Numbered from the stretch's first letter, positions 25,580 through 35,224 are shown. The stretch is DNA of 64,000 nt from SHLQ01 sp033344795 (GCA_033344795.1 JAWPMS010000001.1:4402001-4466000); one strand, 5' to 3'. Program-made: numbers and translations. Notes: a model not told the origin generated them from the sequence alone.

Positions 25580-28027
25580 TCAGATCGATTGTCGCAGGTT
25601 CGGCGCCAGCGCGGACCGTCGACTGCTGAGCCAAGCGACCCCAGCAGCGATGGCGGGGAACAACAAGACGATCGTCGCGAGGTGCAACCAGGGCACCACG
25701 AACGGGAAGTCGTCTGCCTTCGACGCGATCATCGGCAGCAGCGGCACATACCCGATCAATACCGCCAACGCGGCTCCTGCCAGAGCGAGCAGCCCCGCTC
25801 CGGCAGCTGCCATGCGCTGACTGGTCCGAGGACGGGCACCGAGCGATGACAGCAGACCTCGATCGGTGGCCAGCTCCGCCTGCAGCAGCCCGCCGGCCGA
25901 CACCGTGACTCCAAGCGCCACGAACAGACCAGCGATGAGGGCAATGACGCGAAGCGCCGAGCGAGGCTCAGGAGGCTCGTTGAACTCGAGCACAGAGCCG
26001 TTGACCGCCGCCGCACGAATCGTTTCGCGCTGCTCGGCACTCAGCACCTCAGGACTGCTCCCAAGAAAGCCAACGGTGACGATCCGGAAACGGTCGTCGA
26101 CCAAGCCGGGGGCGACGAACGAGGCGGGCACCGATCGGTCGACCGGCCAGCTCTCGGGAACGTGGACATCGTCGCCCTGGGCGAGAATTCCCTCATACCA
26201 AGCGACGTTGAGATCGCTGGACTTGACCATCGCCCCGACACCTTCGTCAAGCCAGGTCGAATCGAGATCGAGCGCCTCCATGAGTGCCGCCGACCCAACC
26301 CACGAGGTGGTCGCTTCGAACTCCAGCTCTTCACCGGTTTCCGGATCTTGGAACCCATAACTGTCCAGATCACAGAACGTGCACTCGGCGTCAAGGGCGG
26401 TGAGGGTCGCGATGATCGGCACTTCTGGCAGGCCTTCCTCGAACATCTCGGCCGTAGCCCCTACCGGCACGGCCACCTCGATCGGCACGAACGCCAGATC
26501 GGGCATTGCGGCCTGAATCGCCTCTCGGGTTCCCGCGAGAGCTTCGTCATCGACCGTAGCGGGTGTGCGAGGCGCGAATCCATCAGCGCCTTCTGCCCAG
26601 ATGATCACCCGATCCTCAGCGAGATTCGGGCCCGCATCCGACGCCCGTGCATCGATGGACGAACTCACCACCGCCACCGCGACCGGGATGGCAAGCGCCA
26701 GCGCCAGAGCCGCCACCACCGCAGCAGACCGTCGGTTGTATCGATCGATGGTTCGGCCGATGAGACGTTCGGCCAGGGGAAGCTTGGCGGAAAGCGCTCC
26801 GAGCATGCGCACAACAAGCGGAGCGAGCAGGAGCAGTCCGATCGGCGACAACAACGTGCCAACCAGCGCCAATGCGAGATTGAGCCGTGCGAAGCCGCTG
26901 ATGAGGGCGATCACGCCCAGCACGGTGAGGATGACGCCGACGAACGCTGCTCGACCCGTCGGTTCGGGCTGTGGTCTCGTTGACGCCAACATGTCGACAA
27001 TCGAGAGCCGGGTGAGCGCTACCGCTGGACGGCGGGCGGAATACGTTGCAACCGCAATCCCGATGAGTGCGCTTGGTGCTATCGCCCAGATCGGGAGTGC
27101 GAAAGTGATTCGGTGTCCAACCGCGGTCTCCACGGAGGGCACAAGGATCCACGCCGCAACGACTCCGATCAGCAATCCAATCGATGCGCCGACAACACCA
27201 AGAATTGCTCCGACGCTGGCGGCGGCCGAACGAATCAGCGAAGGAGGCGCTCCCGCAGCTGCGAGCAGCCCGTATTGCCTCGACCGTCGGCGTGCGATCA
27301 CGGCGAATGAAGAGCCCACGAGCAGCCCGACCTCGAGCATGCCAAAGGCAGAGACGACGTTGACGACGAGGGTTGCGGTGGTACGTACGGGTGGCCCTCC
27401 AGACGAGTTGATACCGAGAGAACTCACCGAGCTGAAGTCCACGTCGTCTGAACGGGCATCGACCAGGAACTCGATCGTTGCCTGCTCCGCGCCCGATGGA
27501 AACCCGTCGAGCGATGAAACGACACCGAACTCATCGGACAGCGCTGTCGGGTTCTCGACCTTGCCCACGACGCGCAGTTCCTGACCATTCAGTGTGACGG
27601 TCGAACCGATGGCGAGTTCTTCGGAAACCGCACGATCGGTGAGAGCGATCTCGAACTCTCCTTGCGGCCATGCGCCCGCGAGAAGCGTGAACAGCGGTGC
27701 CGATACCGAGTTTTCTGGGTCGATGACCTTGACCGTGACGCTCTCGGTCGTCTGATCTCTGCCCAATGTCGAGGTCTCGAGTCGAGCAAAAGAGACGTCC
27801 TGACCGTCGAGCGCTGACTGCAGCTGTTCTGGATCAGGGCTGGTGGCTGCGAACTGCGCATTTCCATAGGCGCTCTCGGGAGGCTCCACCAGGTTGTATG
27901 CCGCCAGCGCAGCCGTGACGGAGACCGCGACGCCTGTGGTGATGAAGACGAGGATCACGAAGTGCTGTCGCCACTCACGTCGCACGACCCGAAGCGCCCA
28001 TCGTCTGACGAAACCTTTGCCGCTCAC
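25580..28027 (-). CDS. FtsX-like ABC transporter permease
   Basis: An 815-residue permease of the MacB/FtsX class with two FtsX repeats. The first membrane helix is near residues 23-45, a large outer domain follows, then three helices (about 230-360), further helices in the middle, a second outer domain and three C-terminal helices. Start GTG 28027 overlaps the ATPase stop (GTGA), which settles the start against a longer open frame. With the ATPase and two-component genes it forms a four-gene unit, as in antimicrobial-peptide or lipid-stress detoxification modules of Gram-positives. The substrate is unknown. Confidence 0.9.
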   Translation of the reverse strand: MSGKGFVRRWALRVVRREWRQHFVILVFITTGVAVSVTAALAAYNLVEPPESAYGNAQFAATSPDPEQLQSALDGQDVSFARLETSTLGRDQTTESVTVKVIDPENSVSAPLFTLLAGAWPQGEFEIALTDRAVSEELAIGSTVTLNGQELRVVGKVENPTALSDEFGVVSSLDGFPSGAEQATIEFLVDARSDDVDFSSVSSLGINSSGGPPVRTTATLVVNVVSAFGMLEVGLLVGSSFAVIARRRSRQYGLLAAAGAPPSLIRSAAASVGAILGVVGASIGLLIGVVAAWILVPSVETAVGHRITFALPIWAIAPSALIGIAVATYSARRPAVALTRLSIVDMLASTRPQPEPTGRAAFVGVILTVLGVIALISGFARLNLALALVGTLLSPIGLLLLAPLVVRMLGALSAKLPLAERLIGRTIDRYNRRSAAVVAALALALAIPVAVAVVSSSIDARASDAGPNLAEDRVIIWAEGADGFAPRTPATVDDEALAGTREAIQAAMPDLAFVPIEVAVPVGATAEMFEEGLPEVPIIATLTALDAECTFCDLDSYGFQDPETGEELEFEATTSWVGSAALMEALDLDSTWLDEGVGAMVKSSDLNVAWYEGILAQGDDVHVPESWPVDRSVPASFVAPGLVDDRFRIVTVGFLGSSPEVLSAEQRETIRAAAVNGSVLEFNEPPEPRSALRVIALIAGLFVALGVTVSAGGLLQAELATDRGLLSSLGARPRTSQRMAAAGAGLLALAGAALAVLIGYVPLLPMIASKADDFPFVVPWLHLATIVLLFPAIAAGVAWLSSRRSALAPNLRQSI

Positions 28028-28731
28028 AACGCACCCGCTGGCTGGTAGGTCGATTCGACCCGCCCGTCGCGAAGGCTGACGACACGGTCGGCCCATGAGG
28101 CGATCGTGGGATCGTGTGTCACCACGACCACGGCTCGATTCGGGGTGCACGCCGCGCGAAGCAGATCCATGATCGATCCACCGGTCGCTGAGTCGAGCGC
28201 TCCGGTTGGCTCGTCGGCCAGCAGCAATGTTCGGTCGCCGACGAGGCCTCGAGCGATGGCAACTCGCTGTCGTTCACCACCCGACAGATCGTCGGGATAC
28301 GCGTCCGCTCGATCTCCGAGGCCGACGGCTTCCAAGCGGGTCATCGCTTGCTGATGGGCCTCTTTCGGCTTTACTCCATCGAGCTCGAGCGGAGCTGCGA
28401 TGTTCTCGGCGGCGGTGAGTCCAACCAACAGGTTGAACCCTTGAAACACGAAGCCGATGTCTTGTCGGCGAACCTGGGCCAGCTCTGCGGGCGAAAGGCT
28501 CTCGAGCTGACGATCACCCAATCGCACCGAACCGCTCGTGGCATGTTCGAGTCCACCGGCAATGGTGAGCAGCGTCGACTTGCCGGAACCGCTCGGCCCC
28601 ATGATGGCGACCATCTCTCCCTGAGCGACCGCAAAGTCGACGCTCTCGAGTGCGATCACCTCGTGTGGCGACTCGCCATATCGTCTGCTCACCGCGAGCA
28701 TCTCGAGCAGTGGCATCGTCATCGTTGTCAT
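28024..28731 (-). CDS. ABC transporter ATP-binding protein (LolD/MacB type)
   Basis: A 235-residue ATPase with Walker A GPSGSGKST (about 45-53), Q-loop VFQGFN, signature LSGGERQRVAIARG, Walker B LLLADEPTGALD and the H-loop THDP. It powers the permease encoded next. GGAGG 6 nt before ATG 28731 fixes the start. It is the first gene of the operon ATPase, permease, response regulator, kinase. The candidate response-regulator site lies 68 nt upstream. Confidence 0.95.
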   Translation of the reverse strand: MTTMTMPLLEMLAVSRRYGESPHEVIALESVDFAVAQGEMVAIMGPSGSGKSTLLTIAGGLEHATSGSVRLGDRQLESLSPAELAQVRRQDIGFVFQGFNLLVGLTAAENIAAPLELDGVKPKEAHQQAMTRLEAVGLGDRADAYPDDLSGGERQRVAIARGLVGDRTLLLADEPTGALDSATGGSIMDLLRAACTPNRAVVVVTHDPTIASWADRVVSLRDGRVESTYQPAGAL

Positions 28732-28798
28732 CGTGATCCTCCGAAGCCGCTCGGCCTCGGGCGGACCGAGCAGGCACCGTCACCATGACGAAGCGGAA

Positions 28799-28815
28799 GT
28801 TAACCAAACGTGAAC
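28799..28815 (-). promoter_or_regulatory. Candidate response-regulator site before the ABC operon
   Basis: On the minus strand GTTCAC (28815-28810), 5 nt, then GTTAAC (28804-28799). Direct hexamers with an 11-nt period are the usual target of OmpR-family regulators, such as the Streptomyces PhoP box (GTTCA half-sites). It sits 68-84 nt before the ATPase start, where autoregulation would act. Confidence 0.45.
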
Positions 28816-28836
28816 GACGTACGCCTTGGCCATTCC

Positions 28837-28875
28837 TTGTGCACTTGACCACCTCCACGGTGGTGTAGTGCACAA
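28837..28875. promoter_or_regulatory. Long inverted repeat between recO and the ABC operon
   Basis: TTGTGCACTTGACCACC (28837-28853) and GGTGGTGTAGTGCACAA (28859-28875) pair over 17 positions with two mismatches around a 5-nt loop. Followed by ATTTT on the plus strand and by a mixed sequence on the minus strand, it is a poor terminator for recO. It could instead bind a regulator of the ABC operon. Confidence 0.4.
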
Positions 28876-28896
28876 ATTTTGGAGAGAACGGGAAAA

Positions 28897-29643
28897 TCAG
28901 GCTTGTTCGAGGACGGTCGACGAGCGCAGGCGGCGTTCGAGGTTGTGCTCGAGCAGTCGAGTCGCGAGCGAGTCGAACTCTCGCGTGGCCGGTGACGCTG
29001 GCTGGTTGAGCACCGCACCCATCTGGCCCCGAAGCGTCAGGTGCAAGAGCGCGGCAGCATCCACGCTGATGGGAAACCCGGTGCGGCAGGTACCGCACGA
29101 CGTGCCTCCATCGACGATCGAGAAGTGAGTGAGGTCTGACTCCGACCCGCAATGCACACAGACATCGACCGAGGGCGAGAACCCCGACTGGGCGAGCAAC
29201 TTGAGAAAGAACCCAGCGACCACGAGATGACTCTCCGAATTCGCCACCGTGTGGAGCGCTCGAGCGAGCATCGTGTACAAGTCCTCGTTGGGCTCACGAT
29301 CCTGAGCGACGATCTCGACCGCCTCGAGCATCGAAGAGGCGCGAGAGAACAGTTCGAGATCTTGTCGCAGCGACGGGAACCGATCGATGCTCTGCACCTG
29401 GGTCAAGGTGTCGAGCTCACCCTTGCCTCGGTACAGCTGCACCTCGATGTGGTTGGTGGGCTCCACCGACGAACCAAAGCGACTCTTCGTCTTGCGCACT
29501 CCCTTTGCGACACATCGGATCTTGCCGTTGCTCTGTGTCATCAGGCTGACGATTCGATCGGCCTCGCCGAGCTTCCACGATCGAAGCACCACGGCGTTGT
29601 CGCGATAGAGCCCGATGCTGCGGTCTCTCATCGGAGTGCTCAC
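28897..29643 (-). CDS. recO: DNA repair protein RecO
   Basis: A 248-residue protein of the RecFOR pathway that helps load RecA on single-stranded DNA. The N-terminal OB-fold begins YRDNAVVLRSWKLGEADRIV. The zinc site is visible as CVHCGSES and, about 18 residues later, CGTCRTG. The helical C-terminus is present and length is normal. GTG 29643 overlaps the uppS stop (GTGA) and is used as start; ATG 29631 four codons later is an equally possible start. recO-uppS adjacency is common. Confidence 0.92.
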   Translation of the reverse strand: MSTPMRDRSIGLYRDNAVVLRSWKLGEADRIVSLMTQSNGKIRCVAKGVRKTKSRFGSSVEPTNHIEVQLYRGKGELDTLTQVQSIDRFPSLRQDLELFSRASSMLEAVEIVAQDREPNEDLYTMLARALHTVANSESHLVVAGFFLKLLAQSGFSPSVDVCVHCGSESDLTHFSIVDGGTSCGTCRTGFPISVDAAALLHLTLRGQMGAVLNQPASPATREFDSLATRLLEHNLERRLRSSTVLEQA

Positions 29644-30353
29644 GCAGTGACGCCGCCATACCGGCGCGTCCGATTCTGAAAGTCGTAGACCGCCTTCGAC
29701 ATGTCCTCGCGAGAGAAGTCGGGCCACAAGGTGTCGGTGAACCACATCTCGGAATAGGCGAGTTCCCAGAGCAAGAAGTTCGACGTTCGATACTCCCCCG
29801 ATGTGCGGATCATCAAGTCGACATCGGGCATCTGCGGATCATAGAGATGGCGAGCAAGCACCTTTTCGTTGATCTTCTCCGGCGCAATCCCAGCCTTTAC
29901 GAGGCTCTTCACCGCATCGACGATCTCGGCACGACCGCCATAGTTGAACGCGATCGTGAACGTGAGCTTCGTGTTGTTCTTCGTGAGTTCGCGTGCTTCG
30001 TCCATCCGCTTGAGCAGCCGCTTTGGCACCCGCCAATCGTTGCGGCCAACGAAACGGATACGGACACCGCGTTCGTGGAGCTCTTGTTGCCGACGAATCA
30101 AGATGTCTTCGTTGAAGTTGATCAGAAACTTCACTTCGTCGGCAGGTCGTTTCCAGTTCTCGGTGCTGAACGCGTAGACGGTCAGCCATTCGATCCCGAG
30201 TTCGAGTGCACCCTCGACCGCTTCGAAGAGCGCATGTTCGCCCATCTTGTGGCCTTCGATACGTGGAAGATCCCGCTGCTGGGCCCACCGGCCGTTGCCA
30301 TCCATCACGCACGCGACGTGTCGAGGCACCGCAGAGAAGTCAATCGGAATCAT
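29640..30353 (-). CDS. uppS: Isoprenyl (undecaprenyl) diphosphate synthase
   Basis: A 237-residue cis-prenyltransferase that makes the polyprenyl carrier for cell-wall synthesis. The catalytic Asp is D18 in VMDGNGRWA. Other conserved blocks are HKMGEHAL, YAFSTENWKRP, FNYGGRAEIVDA and the C-terminal DLMIRTSGEYRTSNFLLWE. ATG 30353 is chosen because it gives the family length; the frame is open 95 codons upstream into the dinG promoter region. recO follows, coupled by a GTGA overlap. Long- or short-chain specificity cannot be decided. Confidence 0.94.
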   Translation of the reverse strand: MIPIDFSAVPRHVACVMDGNGRWAQQRDLPRIEGHKMGEHALFEAVEGALELGIEWLTVYAFSTENWKRPADEVKFLINFNEDILIRRQQELHERGVRIRFVGRNDWRVPKRLLKRMDEARELTKNNTKLTFTIAFNYGGRAEIVDAVKSLVKAGIAPEKINEKVLARHLYDPQMPDVDLMIRTSGEYRTSNFLLWELAYSEMWFTDTLWPDFSREDMSKAVYDFQNRTRRYGGVTA

Positions 30354-30460
30354 CAGATGGCAAGTTACTCCTGTCGCTCCCGTCTGACGATGCATTGGAA
30401 CGTTCTCTTTACCCGCAAGCTCCAAGCCGAGCAGTCGACCGCTTCTACGAAGACCTGTCC

Positions 30461-30466
30461 TAGAGT
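30461..30466 (+). promoter_or_regulatory. Leaderless -10 box of dinG
   Basis: TAGAGT ends 8 nt before the dinG ATG at 30475. No Shine-Dalgarno sequence precedes the ATG. The same TAGAGT hexamer serves the TetR gene and the RTX gene in this window. Confidence 0.45.
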
Positions 30467-30474
30467 CAACGCCG

Positions 30475-32379
30475 ATGGGCCTCAGCGAGCGAGTGACGAC
30501 TGCACTTGCTGCGGTCGCCGAACAGTTACCGGGCGGCGGTGAAGATCGGCCTGGCCAAATTGAGATGGCCGAGGCGGTCGCCGACGCGATCACTGCCGAG
30601 ACCCACCTGGTGGTTTCGGCTGGCACCGGCACTGGCAAGTCGCTCGCCTACTTGGTTCCCGCCGTCCTGGCCGGAAAACGTGCGGTCGTGTCGACGGCGA
30701 CGAAGGCTCTCCAGGATCAGCTGGCAAACAAGGATCTTCCCTTTCTGCAGGAGCACCTCGACACACCATTCGAGTTCGCCGTGCTCAAGGGGCGCTCGAA
30801 CTACGTCTGTCGACAGCGGCTGAGCGAGCTCGACGACGAGGGCCAACAGCTCGGGCTCGATGTTGCCGACGACGGTGGTTCCGGAGGAGCCGTCGACGCC
30901 GATGACCTCGAAGAGATTCTCGTCTGGGTCAAGACGACAGGTACGGGAGATCGCGCCGAACTCCCGATCGAACCCTCACCACGGACCTGGTCGGCGGTCA
31001 GCGTTGGCCCGACGGAGTGCCCCGGCGCGGCAACGTGTCCCAAGGGCAGCGAGTGTTTCGCCGAGATCGCACGACACCGCTCTGCCGAGGCCGACGTCGT
31101 GGTGGTCAACACGTATCTCTACGCACTCGACCTCGTGACGGACGGCGTGATCTTGGGCGAACACGACGTCGCGATCATCGACGAAGCCCACCAGATCGAA
31201 GACATCGTCGCCGGCGCCGCCGGGTTCGAGCTGACCGGTGGGCGCCTGCGCAACCTCGCGATCACCATCAAGTCGATCATCGCCGACGATGATCTGGTCA
31301 CCGATCTCATCGACATCGGTGACCAGCTCTCGATGGACCTCGAGCCACACATGGGAAATCGTCTCGAGGATCAGCTCGATGATGACCTCGCCCGTTCGCT
31401 GAACAGGGCACGAGATCGGGCGAACCGCGCGCTCGACGCGCTGCGCAAGATCCCCAAAGAATCTAAGCCCGAGGTCATCGGCCGCAAAGAGCGGGCCACC
31501 CAAGCCGCGGGCCATCTGGTGATGGACATCGACATCGCACTCGACATGATCGAGGGAACCGTTGCATGGGTCGAGGGACAACGATTCCCCGCATTGAAGG
31601 TCGCCTCGATCGATGTGTCAACGGTGCTCTCGGACAGCCTCTGGTCCACCCGCACGGCGATCCTCACCAGTGCAACCATCCCGGCGAACCTGGCCTCGCG
31701 AATCGGTCTGACGGAGTTTCCGCACACCCAGATCGATGTCGGCAGCCCGTTCGATTTCGAATCGGCTGGTCTGCTCTACTGCGCCGCGCACATGCCCGAT
31801 CCGCGATCGGATGCGTACCGCGATGCCCTGCACGCCGAGATCGAGTCGCTCATCATGGCCGCAGGGGGCCGCACGCTCGCGCTGTTCACCTCGTGGCGGG
31901 CCATGAACCTGGCCAAGGAGCACCTCCTCGACCGGATTCCGTACACGCTTCTGGCGCAGGGCGACTCGCCGAAACAGGTCTTGATGGATTCGTTCATGGA
32001 GGATGAGGAGTCGGTGCTCTTCGCAACCATGAGTTTCTGGCAGGGCATCGATGTGCCGGGCCGCGCGCTGAGCTGCGTGATCATCGACCGCCTTCCGTTT
32101 CCGCGACCTGACGATCCGTTGCTCGGTGCTCGCCGAGACCTCATCGGCAGCGCGGCGTTCCGCGAGATCGACCTGCCTCGCGCCGCGATGCTGTTGGCAC
32201 AGGGAGCTGGCCGACTCATCCGATCTGCAGACGACCAAGGGGTCGTCGCCGTACTCGACAGTCGATTGTCGACGTCGAAGAGTTACCGGTGGGACCTCAT
32301 CAAGGCGCTACCGCCGTTGAAACGAACAAAGTCTCGCGATGAGGCCGTGGAGTTTCTCAAGGCGATCCGCGACAGGTGA
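30475..32379 (+). CDS. dinG: DinG/XPD-like ATP-dependent DNA helicase
   Basis: A 634-residue superfamily 2 helicase that unwinds damaged or structured DNA 5' to 3'. Motif I is SAGTGTGKSLAYL (about 49-61), the DEAH box is IIDEAH (about 236), and motif VI is AQGAGRLIRSADDQG (about 575). Four Cys fit the iron-sulfur cluster of the family: one in NYVCRQRL and three in PTECPGAATCPKGSECF. No exonuclease domain is fused. It is transcribed away from uppS, perhaps leaderless, and ends at a small hairpin shared with the convergent ABC permease. Confidence 0.93.
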   Translation: MGLSERVTTALAAVAEQLPGGGEDRPGQIEMAEAVADAITAETHLVVSAGTGTGKSLAYLVPAVLAGKRAVVSTATKALQDQLANKDLPFLQEHLDTPFEFAVLKGRSNYVCRQRLSELDDEGQQLGLDVADDGGSGGAVDADDLEEILVWVKTTGTGDRAELPIEPSPRTWSAVSVGPTECPGAATCPKGSECFAEIARHRSAEADVVVVNTYLYALDLVTDGVILGEHDVAIIDEAHQIEDIVAGAAGFELTGGRLRNLAITIKSIIADDDLVTDLIDIGDQLSMDLEPHMGNRLEDQLDDDLARSLNRARDRANRALDALRKIPKESKPEVIGRKERATQAAGHLVMDIDIALDMIEGTVAWVEGQRFPALKVASIDVSTVLSDSLWSTRTAILTSATIPANLASRIGLTEFPHTQIDVGSPFDFESAGLLYCAAHMPDPRSDAYRDALHAEIESLIMAAGGRTLALFTSWRAMNLAKEHLLDRIPYTLLAQGDSPKQVLMDSFMEDEESVLFATMSFWQGIDVPGRALSCVIIDRLPFPRPDDPLLGARRDLIGSAAFREIDLPRAAMLLAQGAGRLIRSADDQGVVAVLDSRLSTSKSYRWDLIKALPPLKRTKSRDEAVEFLKAIRDR

Positions 32380-32398
32380 GGGTTTCGTTGTGAGTTGT

Positions 32399-32413
32399 TG
32401 ACCGATGCGGTCA
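32399..32413. terminator. Short hairpin at the convergent dinG / ABC permease ends
   Basis: TGACCG (32399-32404) and CGGTCA (32408-32413) form a 6-bp stem with a 3-nt loop, overlapping the stop of the minus-strand permease. There is no T-run, so termination is only possible. Confidence 0.25.
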
Positions 32414-33235
32414 GCTGTTGCCTGCGACACCGAGAAGCCGGGAGCGGGTCAGAGACTTCACGCCGCGAGTCAAGCTGAAGAGCGCAATCGACCATGCGAC
32501 GCCGCCGAGGGCCAATGGCACCCAGCCGGCACCGAGCAGCACGCCCGTCGCCTGGCCATACGCAATCATGATGAGCGGCAAACTGATGAGTCCCGATGCC
32601 TGCTGAGCCGCTGCGGTGGACTGCACCTTCGCAGAGAGCCGCAGCACGAGGCTCAAACAGATGGCCAGGAATGGCGGAAGCACCCACACGATCATCACCC
32701 ACCACTGCGCGGTCGGGAAGAACCAACCGCCCACTTCGGGCCCGACGGTGAGATTCACGACAAGCGAATAGAGCCCGAACCCGACGGCAGTCGTGACGTA
32801 CCCGGGAATCAAACTTGCGAGGAGTTTGCCTATGTAGATCTCTCGAACTCCAGCAGGCGAATTGGCCAGAAACTCGCCGGTGCCCTTCTCACGCTCGCCC
32901 ACGATGGTGGCAGCGCCGACCGCGGTCGAAATCGTGAGCGGAACAACGACGGCAACCGGCGCGAACAGGAACACCGCGAGCGCGTACGCGGTCTTGCCCT
33001 CGGCCGACGTGCCCTGGAGCTGCTCTTGGGTCTCGATCGGCAAAACGTCGAGCGTTTCGGAGATCTCCGATACCAATCGAACGGAACCGATCTGGGTGAT
33101 CAGCGTCAGGAGAATGGTTGGGAGGACCACGAAGAACAACGCGCCGAGGATCACCATGGGACCCCAGAAGTCGCGTGCTTGCATCAGCTGCTTGAGGTCG
33201 GTTCTCGTGACCGTGAGAGTTCGTGACCAATTCAT
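32411..33235 (-). CDS. ABC-2 type transporter permease
   Basis: A 274-residue membrane protein with six helices in the ABC-2 arrangement: one at about 27-47, a loop of about 50 residues, then five from about 85 to 260. The phrase IVGEREKGTGEFLANSPAGVREIYIGK is the typical cytoplasmic loop of NatB/CcmB-like exporters. It follows the ATPase gene by 58 nt and together they form a minimal exporter. The substrate is unknown. Sodium exporters (NatAB) share this pattern, but the sequence does not prove it. Confidence 0.87.
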   Translation of the reverse strand: MNWSRTLTVTRTDLKQLMQARDFWGPMVILGALFFVVLPTILLTLITQIGSVRLVSEISETLDVLPIETQEQLQGTSAEGKTAYALAVFLFAPVAVVVPLTISTAVGAATIVGEREKGTGEFLANSPAGVREIYIGKLLASLIPGYVTTAVGFGLYSLVVNLTVGPEVGGWFFPTAQWWVMIVWVLPPFLAICLSLVLRLSAKVQSTAAAQQASGLISLPLIMIAYGQATGVLLGAGWVPLALGGVAWSIALFSLTRGVKSLTRSRLLGVAGNS

Positions 33236-33293
33236 GCGCTTGCTCCGGATGTTTGGGTGGTGGTCGGGTCGTGTGTCGTCGATTCGGTTCGGG

Positions 33294-34304
33294 TCATGCT
33301 GCGCTCGCGATGTCCTGGCGCACTGGGCGACCGGATGAACCGCCAGGAGGCGCCATCTCGCCCTCTACCGAGCCGTGGTCGCGACGAATCGCGAAGTACA
33401 ACTCCTCGAGCGACGGCAGATATGGCACGACACTTTGGATGGGGACGTTCTGTGCGGCGAGGTCCGAGACGATGCCAGGGATGGCGAGCAGATTCGCCAC
33501 CTCGAGAACCGCGGTGTCCCCACTGCGGTCGTAGGCCAACACAGCGTCGTTCGTCGACAACATGTCGAGTGCCTCCGGAATCGTGGATGAGACACGCAGT
33601 TGTTGGGTTGGCCAGTACTTCTTCGAGAGGTCGTCTGGTTTCCCTGCCATCAAACTCGTGCCGGCCTGCATGACGACGATTTCATCGGCGAGACCCTCGG
33701 CCTCGAGCAAGAGGTGGGTGCACATCAGCACGGTCTGGCCATCGCTCGTCATGTTTCGGATCAGTTCGAGGACCGCGAGCGCAGACTCGGGATCGAGACC
33801 CGATGTCGGCTCGTCGAGCAAGAGGAGATCTGGTTTGTGCAGGATGGAGCGAGCAAGCGCGAGCCTGGTCTTCATACCTGTCGAATAGCCGCCAACTTGC
33901 TGCCCGAGGGCCTCCTCGATGGCGAACATGGCCGCGGCTTCACGGATCGTCGCATCCGCTGCAGCTCCGCGACCGATGCCATACAGCTCAGCGGCATATC
34001 GAAGGTTGTCCCAGCCGTTCAAGCGGTCGTACAAGGATGGTTTGGCGGACACGACACCACACCGTCGACGCACCTCTTCGCCCTCGGCAGATGCAGGGTC
34101 GAGCCCGAACACGCGCGAGGTTCCTTCGTCGGGGGCGAGTGCACCCGTGATCATTCGAATCGCGGTCGTTTTGCCAGCGCCGTTGGGGCCCAGCAACACC
34201 GTGATTGCACCCTTGGGTATCCGGAGATCAAGGTTGTGCAATGCAACGATGTCGCCGAAACGGCGGGTGACCTGCTGGACGTCTACTGTCAGTTCCCGTT
34301 CCAC
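33294..34304 (-). CDS. ABC transporter ATP-binding protein (NatA/CcmA-like)
   Basis: A 336-residue ATPase: Walker A GPNGAGKTT (about 39-47), signature region VGGYSTGMKTRLALARS, Walker B LLLLDEPTSGLDPE, H-loop CTHLL. The signature is YSTGM instead of LSGGQ, as in NatA-type proteins. Beyond the core, about 100 residues form a C-terminal domain typical of this class, ending in a Pro/Gly-rich tail. It pairs with the ABC-2 permease downstream and follows era by 53 nt on the same strand. Confidence 0.92.
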   Translation of the reverse strand: MERELTVDVQQVTRRFGDIVALHNLDLRIPKGAITVLLGPNGAGKTTAIRMITGALAPDEGTSRVFGLDPASAEGEEVRRRCGVVSAKPSLYDRLNGWDNLRYAAELYGIGRGAAADATIREAAAMFAIEEALGQQVGGYSTGMKTRLALARSILHKPDLLLLDEPTSGLDPESALAVLELIRNMTSDGQTVLMCTHLLLEAEGLADEIVVMQAGTSLMAGKPDDLSKKYWPTQQLRVSSTIPEALDMLSTNDAVLAYDRSGDTAVLEVANLLAIPGIVSDLAAQNVPIQSVVPYLPSLEELYFAIRRDHGSVEGEMAPPGGSSGRPVRQDIASAA

Positions 34305-34357
34305 ATGGGCCTATCGGCACGGGTAGGCGCCTGCTGAAGCAAGATGTCAGCGTTTCG

Positions 34358-35224
34358 TCAGTACCCGAGTCCGTCGAGAATCGACTTCTCCGTTTGCCAG
34401 TTCTTGGCGACTTTCACGTTCAATTCCAGGTAGGTGCCCTCACGAAGCTGTGAGCGAGCACCGATGCCGACCTGTTTGATGACCGCACCCTTCTTGCCGA
34501 TCACGATCCCCTTCTGCGAATCCCTCTCGACCAGGATTTCACATCGAATGTGTGGCCATTCCATCTCGGTGACGCGGGTGGCGATCGAGTGGGGCATCTC
34601 GTCACGCAAGATGGCAAGCAACTGTTCACGAACCAGCTCTGCCACCCAGAATGCGTCGGCGGCGTCGCTTGTCATGTCTTCGGGGTAGTACGGCGGCCCC
34701 TCGGGCATTCGTGCAGCGAGGTGTTCGACCAACTCATCGACGCCTTCACCGGTGTAGGCGGAGACCGGGTAGTACGCCTCGTACTCGAATCCCGCCGCTT
34801 CTTTCAGCTGGCTCAGGATCTCTTCGGGTGAGGCGATGTCGGTCTTGTTGACCACGAGAATTGTGTCCTTGGGACAACGTTCGGCCACCCAGCGATCTCC
34901 TGGCCCGATCGGCTGCGTTGCGTCGACCAGCATGCACACCGCGTCGACGTCGCCGATCGTCGACTCCGCCGAGCTGTTCAGGCGTTTTCCGAGGGGTCCT
35001 CGTGGTTTGTGAATGCCGGGAGTGTCGACGAAGACCATCTGACAATCCTTGCGATGCAGGACGCCGCGCACCTGGCTTCTCGTGGTCTGCGGCTTGTCCG
35101 AAACAATCGAGACCTTCTCACCCAGAATCTTGTTGAGCAGGGTGGACTTGCCAACGTTGGGGCGTCCGACCAAGGTGACGAATCCAGAATGAAAGCCCCC
35201 GAAGTCCATCGGGGTTTCACTCAT
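34358..35224 (-). CDS. era: GTPase Era
   Basis: A 288-residue GTPase needed for maturation of 16S rRNA and 30S assembly. G1 is GRPNVGKST (about 18-26), G3 DTPGIH, G4 NKTD, and the C-terminal KH domain contains VIGKKGAVIKQVG for RNA binding. The start overlaps the end of the CNNM/CorC gene by 8 nt, the last link of the phoH-ybeY-corC-era run, a conserved set for rRNA processing and membrane ion homeostasis. Confidence 0.96.
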   Translation of the reverse strand: MSETPMDFGGFHSGFVTLVGRPNVGKSTLLNKILGEKVSIVSDKPQTTRSQVRGVLHRKDCQMVFVDTPGIHKPRGPLGKRLNSSAESTIGDVDAVCMLVDATQPIGPGDRWVAERCPKDTILVVNKTDIASPEEILSQLKEAAGFEYEAYYPVSAYTGEGVDELVEHLAARMPEGPPYYPEDMTSDAADAFWVAELVREQLLAILRDEMPHSIATRVTEMEWPHIRCEILVERDSQKGIVIGKKGAVIKQVGIGARSQLREGTYLELNVKVAKNWQTEKSILDGLGY

